Source: Lachnospiraceae bacterium UBA3814
Lineage (GTDB): Bacteria > Bacillota > Clostridia > Lachnospirales > Lachnospiraceae
NCBI GenBank assembly: GCA_002368575.1
Contig: DFEA01000015.1
Span: 12,332-31,146, forward strand
DNA length: 18,815 nt
Direction: 5' to 3'
Of the stretch, positions 14,401 to 18,815 are shown piece by piece (positions within the stretch are counted from its first letter, which is position 1; each line of letters begins with the position of its first letter). Under the pieces are notes generated by a model. The model was not told where the DNA came from. It saw only the letters and a list, made by a program, of their open reading frames with translations, and did not search any database. Made by a program: the position numbers and the translations under genes.

Positions 14401-16215
14401 CTACTCCCCGTCAAGCTTAAGCACCGACATAAAGGCCTTCTGAGGTATCTCGACGCTTCCTATCTGGCGCATCCTCTTTTTGCCTTCCTTCTGTTTTTCC
14501 AGAAGCTTCTTTTTACGGGTGATATCTCCTCCGTAGCACTTGGCCAGAACGTCCTTTCTCAGCGCCTTTATCGTCTCCCTTGCGATTATCTTTCCTCCTA
14601 CCGCTGCCTGTATGGGGATCTCGAAAAGATGCCTCGGTATCTCCTCCTTAAGCTTTTCGCACATCCTCCTTCCCCTTTCATAGGCAGTATCCGAGTGTAC
14701 GATGAAGCTTAAGGCATCCACCTCCTCGTGGTTAACGAGGATATCGAGCCTGACAAGGGTCGCTCTTTCATAGCCCTTCAGATCATAATCGAAGGAGGCA
14801 TAGCCTCTGGAGCGCGATTTCAGGGCGTCGAAAAAGTCATAAATTATCTCGTTAAGCGGAAGCTCATATTTCAACAGAGCCCTTGACTGCTCTATATATT
14901 CCATACTGACGTATCTTCCGCGCCTCTCCTGGCACAGCTCCATTATAGGCCCCACAAAATCCTTAGTGACCATGATCTCCGCGGATACCACGGGCTCCTC
15001 CATATAATCGATCTCAGAGGGATCCGGAAGGTTTGTCGGATTCGTAAGATCGATCACCTCGCCGTTTGTCTTATGGACCTTATAGATAACACTGGGGGCC
15101 GTAGTAACCAGATCAAGGTTATACTCTCTCTCAAGCCTCTCCTGTATCACCTCAAGATGGAGGAGGCCCAAAAAGCCGCACCTGAAGCCAAAGCCAAGTG
15201 CAACGGAGGTCTCAGGCTCATAGTTCAGAGAGGCATCATTCAGCTTGAGCTTTTCCAGGGCATCCCTCAGATCAGGATATTTTGCCCCGTCTGCGGGGTA
15301 TACTCCGCAGTATACCATGGAAAGCACCTTCTTATAGCCCGGCAGCGGCTCGCTGCAAGGGCGGTCGGAGCCTGTGACCGTATCTCCGACTGCGGTGTCG
15401 CTGACATTTTTTATGCTGGCAGTAAAATAGCCCACCATGCCTGCCCTCAGCTCATCGCAGGGTATGAACTGACCGGCGCCGAAATAACCCACCTCTACCG
15501 TTTCAAAGGAGGCCCCGGTAGCCATCATCCTTATCGGGGTACCCTTTTTTATGGTCCCGTCCATCAGCCTTATAAACACGATGGCTCCCTTATAGGAATC
15601 GTATATCGAATCAAAAATGAGCGCTCTGAGCGGCGCATCAGGATCTCCGGTGGGTGCCGGGATCTTTTTTACCACCTGCTCAAGCACCTCATCTATGCCG
15701 ATACCGTTTTTTGCCGATATCCGCGGCGCGTCCTGAGCCTCGATCCCGATAACATCCTCTATCTCCGCCACTACCCTGTCGGGCTCCGCGCTGGGAAGAT
15801 CTATCTTGTTGATCACGGGAAAAACGTCAAGATCATGGTCAAGCGCCAGATAAACATTTGCAAGAGTCTGTGCCTCTATACCCTGAGCGGCATCCACCAC
15901 AAGGATGGCTCCGTCGCAGGCCGCAAGGCTCCTTGAGACCTCATAATTGAAATCCACATGGCCGGGAGTGTCTATGAGGTTAAAGCAGTATTCGTTGCCG
16001 TCCTTTGCCTTATATATGGTCCTTACGGCCTGTGCCTTTATCGTTATGCCTCTTTCCCTCTCAAGGTCCATGTTGTCAAGGACCTGAGCCTGCATCTCAC
16101 GGCTCGTCAGAAGCCCGGTGCTCTCTATTATCCTGTCCGCAAGAGTGGATTTACCGTGATCGATATGCGCGATTATACAAAAGTTCCTTATCCTGTCCTG
16201 ATCCGTATATGACAT
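14401..16215 (-). CDS. lepA: Elongation factor 4 (LepA), ribosome back-translocating GTPase
   Basis: A translational GTPase that binds ribosomes and assists initiation/elongation quality under stress. It is 604 residues, the family norm. GTPase motifs: AHIDHGKST (16-24), RGITIKAQ (55-62), DTPGHVDF (82-89) and NKID (136-139). Domain II, the EF-G-like domains and the LepA-specific C-terminus are present (CYGGDITRKKKLLEKQKEGKKRMRQ near the end). I start it at 16215: GGAGG lies 5 nt upstream, and MSYTDQDRIRNFCIIAH matches the family N-terminus, whereas the frame extends to 16269 without support. Promoter at 16350-16378 on the minus strand. It is first gene of the lepA-hemW unit and divergent from rpsT. 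Confidence 0.97.
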   Translation of the reverse strand: MSYTDQDRIRNFCIIAHIDHGKSTLADRIIESTGLLTSREMQAQVLDNMDLERERGITIKAQAVRTIYKAKDGNEYCFNLIDTPGHVDFNYEVSRSLAACDGAILVVDAAQGIEAQTLANVYLALDHDLDVFPVINKIDLPSAEPDRVVAEIEDVIGIEAQDAPRISAKNGIGIDEVLEQVVKKIPAPTGDPDAPLRALIFDSIYDSYKGAIVFIRLMDGTIKKGTPIRMMATGASFETVEVGYFGAGQFIPCDELRAGMVGYFTASIKNVSDTAVGDTVTGSDRPCSEPLPGYKKVLSMVYCGVYPADGAKYPDLRDALEKLKLNDASLNYEPETSVALGFGFRCGFLGLLHLEVIQERLEREYNLDLVTTAPSVIYKVHKTNGEVIDLTNPTNLPDPSEIDYMEEPVVSAEIMVTKDFVGPIMELCQERRGRYVSMEYIEQSRALLKYELPLNEIIYDFFDALKSRSRGYASFDYDLKGYERATLVRLDILVNHEEVDALSFIVHSDTAYERGRRMCEKLKEEIPRHLFEIPIQAAVGGKIIARETIKALRKDVLAKCYGGDITRKKKLLEKQKEGKKRMRQIGSVEIPQKAFMSVLKLDGE

Positions 16216-16319
16216 TCTCTCCTCCATGCCTGGGCCGATCTGCCTGCCGCAGCGGCTGTATTTCCACACGACCGGTAACGGGCCGTGAAGACCTGACCGG
16301 TTTTACTATGAATCCTAAC

Positions 16320-16349
16320 GTAACAGTTCACCGAAGGCTTAGCTGTTAC
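16320..16349 (-). repeat. GTAAYRGTTC palindrome, copy 2, at the lepA transcription start
   Basis: GTAACAG (16320-16326) pairs with CTGTTAC (16343-16349). The right arm begins directly beside the lepA -10 hexamer (16350-16355), so the dyad straddles the predicted start of transcription, where a bound protein would block initiation or the RNA would begin with a hairpin. It is related to 11712-11742. Confidence 0.55.
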
Positions 16350-16378
16350 ATTATAACTGTTTTAGGTCACCTGGTAAA
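16350..16378 (-). promoter_or_regulatory. lepA: Sigma-A type promoter of lepA-hemW
   Basis: Read on the minus strand: TTTACC (16373-16378), 17-nt spacer, TATAAT (16350-16355). Perfect -10 and spacing; start expected near 16343. Confidence 0.7.
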
Positions 16379-16403
16379 TATGATATCATGCATTATTTTC
16401 CAC

Positions 16404-16432
16404 TTGACAACTCGGAGTTTTGTCTCTAAAAT
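16404..16432 (+). promoter_or_regulatory. rpsT: Sigma-A type promoter of rpsT
   Basis: TTGACA (16404-16409), 17-nt spacer, TAAAAT (16427-16432): the closest to consensus in the window, fitting a highly expressed ribosomal protein gene. Start expected near 16439. Confidence 0.85.
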
Positions 16433-16502
16433 ATCAGAGTATGTGTGAACGGTTGAGCAAAGCCTACGCATTTTATAGTCTTGGGTAATAGGAGGAAAGG
16501 TC

Positions 16503-16766
16503 ATGGCTAACATTAAATCTGCGAAGAAGAGAATTCTTGTGATTCAGAAGAAGACTGAGCGCAATAAGGCTATCAAATCTAAAGTTAAGACATATATCAA
16601 GAAGGTCTATGCTGCTATCGATGCCGGCGACAAGACTGCCGCTTCCACGGCTTTGAACAATGCGATCTCGGAAATCAGCAAGGCGGCTACCAAGGGCGTG
16701 TACCATAAGAATACTGCGTCCCGGAAGATCTCCCGTATGACAAAGGCTGTTAACGCGATCTCATAG
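16503..16766 (+). CDS. rpsT: 30S ribosomal protein S20
   Basis: Binds 16S rRNA near the bottom of the 30S subunit during assembly. It has 87 residues, the usual length, and is Lys/Ala-rich and all-helical; MANIKSAKKRI at the start and YHKNTASRKISRM near the end are family signatures. GGAGG (16491-16495) lies 7 nt before the ATG. Codon use differs from the neighbours: it contains no ATA or AGG, both frequent in the flanking genes, as expected for a highly expressed gene. It is a single-gene unit with a strong promoter (16404-16432) and a terminator downstream. S20 synthesis is autoregulated in some bacteria; nothing in this leader shows that directly. Confidence 0.98.
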   Translation: MANIKSAKKRILVIQKKTERNKAIKSKVKTYIKKVYAAIDAGDKTAASTALNNAISEISKAATKGVYHKNTASRKISRMTKAVNAIS

Positions 16767-16773
16767 TTGCGGG

Positions 16774-16796
16774 AAACGGATCTATCCGGTCCGTTT
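16774..16796 (+). other. Stem-loop just after rpsT
   Basis: AAACGGA (16774-16780) pairs with TCCGTTT (16790-16796) around a 9-nt loop, 7 nt after the rpsT stop. No T-tract follows, so it is more likely an mRNA 3' structure than the terminator itself. Confidence 0.4.
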
Positions 16797-16845
16797 GCAT
16801 TTGGCAGACAGCATCCCTTTTAACTATAGAAGATAAAGAATCATT

Positions 16846-16871
16846 ACAGCCCGGCAGCGATGCCGGGCTGT
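16846..16871 (+). terminator. Terminator between rpsT and the convergent oxidoreductase gene
   Basis: An 11-bp perfect stem (16846-16856 with 16861-16871) capped by a GCGA tetraloop and followed by TTTATC on the plus strand. It lies 11 nt beyond the stop of the convergent gene and 79 nt after rpsT, so it probably serves both, with the better T-tract for rpsT. Confidence 0.75.
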
Positions 16872-16882
16872 TTATCTGCGCC

Positions 16883-18751
16883 TCATTCGTCGATATAATC
16901 GTCGTTGTAATCCTCCTCTTCCCCTCCGAATACGCTTTCAAAAAACCTTCCAATGGGATTTTTCTTTTTCTGCTCCCCTTTTCTGCTTTCCTTCCTTTCC
17001 GTATCCGCAGGCCTTGCCTCATGGGAACCGGCGTCCTCCGTCCTCTCCTTCCTGACGCTCCCGTCAGGAGCCAGGACCTCGCTTACCACGCCCTCATCCT
17101 CAAGAGGCGTGCTCAGGGGAGAAAGCCTTCTCACCAGATCCTCGTTTACCCTGATATCGGCTCTCGGCTGCGCGCTTATGGTCACATCCCCTTCGGGACT
17201 TATGTCCACATAATCGCTTACGGCCTCGTCAACTATCCTTAATACCTTCCGCCTTGCGCCTCCCGGGGCTTCAGCCGGAGTCTCCCTTGCAGCCTTATAA
17301 GGCACCCCCTCAGCCTCTGGCAGGGCTCTTTTCTCGGCTGTATTCTTTCCGGCGCCCTCAAGGACGATATCGCCTATGAAGCCGCTTTTGGGATCGTAAA
17401 GCTCACTCTCCTTCGTTTCCTTTCTCTCGTTTTCAAGCTTTTCCCTCATTTCCGCAAGAGACCCTGCTCTCAGGCCCGAGGCCCTGGACTTGATCTTCTG
17501 GGGCTGCCTGTTTATTATCCTGACATTATTGCCGCCATCCCCCGAGGACCTCGTATGCTTTGTCTCTCCGCGCTTATCGATAGGCGGAGTGTGAATGACC
17601 CTTATCATATTCTTTATCTCATCCTCAAAGGGTTCTATAGTCTCAGTCTGGGCATCGGGAGCAAGGGAGACCTTTTTGGAGGTACCCTCCTTTATCCTCT
17701 GTTCGGTGATCATCCTGGGACTTGCTGAGGCCCCGGAGGTCTTTTCCGCCTCGTATTCGGAAGGGCCCTGCATCCTTATATCCTTCTCGAAGGGATACTT
17801 TACATCAAAGGCCTCCCTCAGACTGTCCATAAGCTGCAGCATCCTTATGGTTTCATAATGAGGCATTTCCCTGCACTCAAGGGAGCCTTCCTTTATGGCC
17901 TGCATCGAAGCCATTATCTCGTATTCATAGCCGGTTATCTGGACAGGCGCGGCATACTCCGCCACGACCTTCCTGTCCAGGTTGTATACACGTATCGACT
18001 CGTAATTATTGATATTTTCGATCTCTATATAGCCGCCGGTCCCGAAAATAAAGCCTCTTCTGTCTGTCTGCGCAAGCATCGTGGAGAAAAGATCCGCCAT
18101 CCTTCCGTCCTGGTAGGTCAGCATTATCGTCTCCTGAGCATCTACTCCCGAATCATATTTTGTACAGTCCGCTACTATCCCCTTTATATCATCCCCGAAT
18201 ACCATGGAGGCAAAATTCAGCACAAAGACTCCCAGATCAAGCAGGGCTCCCCCCGCAAGCTCCGGCTTCACCAGCCGGTCCACATGCTCAAGGGGGTACC
18301 CGAGATTTGCGCTTAAGGAGGTGGGCTTGCCTATTATGCCGCTTTTCACCACCCGGTTTATGGTCTGCCGCATGGGCATATATCTTGTCCACATGGCCTC
18401 AGTGACAAAGATGCCCTTTCTTTCCGCTATATCGAATATTTCCTGTGCCTGCCGGGCATTTACCGTAAAGGCCTTCTCGCAGATGATATGCTTGTCATGA
18501 TCCAGGCACATCTTCATATGCTCATAGTGATGGGAATGCGGAGTAGATATGTATACAAGCCTGACCTCAGGGTCAGAAAGCATATCGGCATAGGAGCCGT
18601 AAGCCTTTTCAAACCCGAATTTATCCGCAAAAACACGGGCTCTGTCCTTATCCCTGGAGGCGACCGCGTAACACTGTGCCCCCTTCACGGACTGAAGTGT
18701 GGTCGCCATGGTTGTGGCCATGCTGCCCGCACCGATGAAACCGATCTTCAT
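16883..18751 (-). CDS. Gfo/Idh/MocA oxidoreductase with long disordered C-terminal tail
   Basis: Residues 1-325 are a complete NAD(P)-dependent oxidoreductase of the Gfo/Idh/MocA family. Features: Rossmann motif IGFIGAGSMA (3-12), VYISTPHSHHYEH (66-78), CEKAF (91-95; EKP-like) and GGALLDLGVFVLN (167-179), closest to the dihydrodiol-dehydrogenase-like branch. The substrate is unknown. Residues ~330-622 (about 290) are highly charged, rich in Glu, Lys, Arg, Ser and Pro, with no domain I recognise, and end in an acidic segment (EEEDYNDDYIDE) after a short hydrophobic patch (PIGRFFESVF). The family is normally 320-400 residues, so the tail is unusual. The frame is open throughout. I start it at 18751: GGGGGAG lies 5 nt upstream and MKIGFIGAG is the family N-terminus; the longer frame to 18814 is unsupported. 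Confidence 0.88.
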   Translation of the reverse strand: MKIGFIGAGSMATTMATTLQSVKGAQCYAVASRDKDRARVFADKFGFEKAYGSYADMLSDPEVRLVYISTPHSHHYEHMKMCLDHDKHIICEKAFTVNARQAQEIFDIAERKGIFVTEAMWTRYMPMRQTINRVVKSGIIGKPTSLSANLGYPLEHVDRLVKPELAGGALLDLGVFVLNFASMVFGDDIKGIVADCTKYDSGVDAQETIMLTYQDGRMADLFSTMLAQTDRRGFIFGTGGYIEIENINNYESIRVYNLDRKVVAEYAAPVQITGYEYEIMASMQAIKEGSLECREMPHYETIRMLQLMDSLREAFDVKYPFEKDIRMQGPSEYEAEKTSGASASPRMITEQRIKEGTSKKVSLAPDAQTETIEPFEDEIKNMIRVIHTPPIDKRGETKHTRSSGDGGNNVRIINRQPQKIKSRASGLRAGSLAEMREKLENERKETKESELYDPKSGFIGDIVLEGAGKNTAEKRALPEAEGVPYKAARETPAEAPGGARRKVLRIVDEAVSDYVDISPEGDVTISAQPRADIRVNEDLVRRLSPLSTPLEDEGVVSEVLAPDGSVRKERTEDAGSHEARPADTERKESRKGEQKKKNPIGRFFESVFGGEEEDYNDDYIDE

Positions 18752-18788
18752 ATACTCTCCCCCAACATCATTATATGAGCTGCCCGGC

Positions 18789-18804
18789 AAAAGCCCTTCG
18801 GGCT
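18789..18804 (-). terminator. Possible terminator of an upstream gene outside the window
   Basis: On the minus strand AGCCC (18804-18800), loop GAA, GGGCT (18796-18792), then TTT. The stem is only 5 bp and the T-tract short. It lies 38 nt before the oxidoreductase start and could end a gene to the right of the window. Confidence 0.3.
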
Positions 18805-18815
18805 CCTCCGGCATA

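Larger units (their letters stand above)
16216..16502. other. Divergent lepA/rpsT promoter region
   Basis: No gene is supported. It holds the lepA promoter (16350-16378, minus), the rpsT promoter (16404-16432, plus) and the GTAACAG palindrome (16320-16349) at the lepA transcription start. The lepA leader would be ~125 nt and the rpsT leader ~63 nt; ACCGGT at 16271-16276 and 16295-16300 could pair in the lepA leader. Confidence 0.6.

Noticed and set aside
15073..15936. A 287-codon frame on the plus strand
   Set aside because: It lies entirely antisense to lepA, has no ribosome site and no family-like sequence; a shadow of biased codon use.

Overview
The window looks like chromosomal DNA of an anaerobic Gram-positive Clostridia, most likely Lachnospiraceae. 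The grounds are strong AGGAGG-type ribosome sites, TTGACA/TATAAT-like promoters, a lepA-hemW pair, a YitT family protein, an aldo/keto reductase carrying two [4Fe-4S] motifs, and several large GGDEF/EAL proteins. The family assignment is an inference and the species is unknown. No phage, transposase, CRISPR array, tRNA or rRNA is visible.

Layout: (1) 4-1122, minus: aldo/keto reductase with its own promoter. (2) 1465-4414, plus: comM and dprA, both linked to natural transformation, separated by a palindromic repeat locus. (3) 4459-8360, minus: a 1134-residue PAS/GGDEF/EAL protein followed by a small DUF202-like membrane protein. (4) 8361-8811: a gene-free stretch with a second copy of the repeat locus. 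(5) 8812-11579, minus: a membrane-anchored GGDEF diguanylate cyclase, a 78-residue single-pass protein with a TTG start, and an overlapping YitT family membrane protein. (6) 11823-13148, plus: rarA. (7) 13227-16215, minus: lepA and hemW. (8) 16503-16766, plus: rpsT, whose promoter diverges from that of lepA. (9) 16883-18751, minus: a Gfo/Idh/MocA oxidoreductase with a long, apparently disordered C-terminal tail.

How the genes relate: most of the window is housekeeping (DNA uptake and repair, translation, heme handling). It also holds a local cyclic-di-GMP toolkit. One protein has an intact GGDEF motif (GGDEF at residues 414-418 of the 10080-11579 gene). About 1.6 kb away is a protein with two degenerate GGDEF motifs (EQDRF, QADVF) and a complete EAL site, so it is probably a phosphodiesterase with sensory PAS-like modules.

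The most unusual content is non-coding. Three families of palindromic intergenic repeats occur, each at least twice. The first is a modular element with a 95-bp period, containing three identical copies of a 37-bp hairpin and found at two loci 5.5 kb apart. The second is an ATTCGATAT/ATATCGAAT hairpin found in the leaders of two minus-strand genes. The third is a GTAAYRGTTCACC palindrome next to the rarA and lepA promoters. Several start codons were placed downstream of the longest open frame because a good ribosome site and family N-terminus support the later start.
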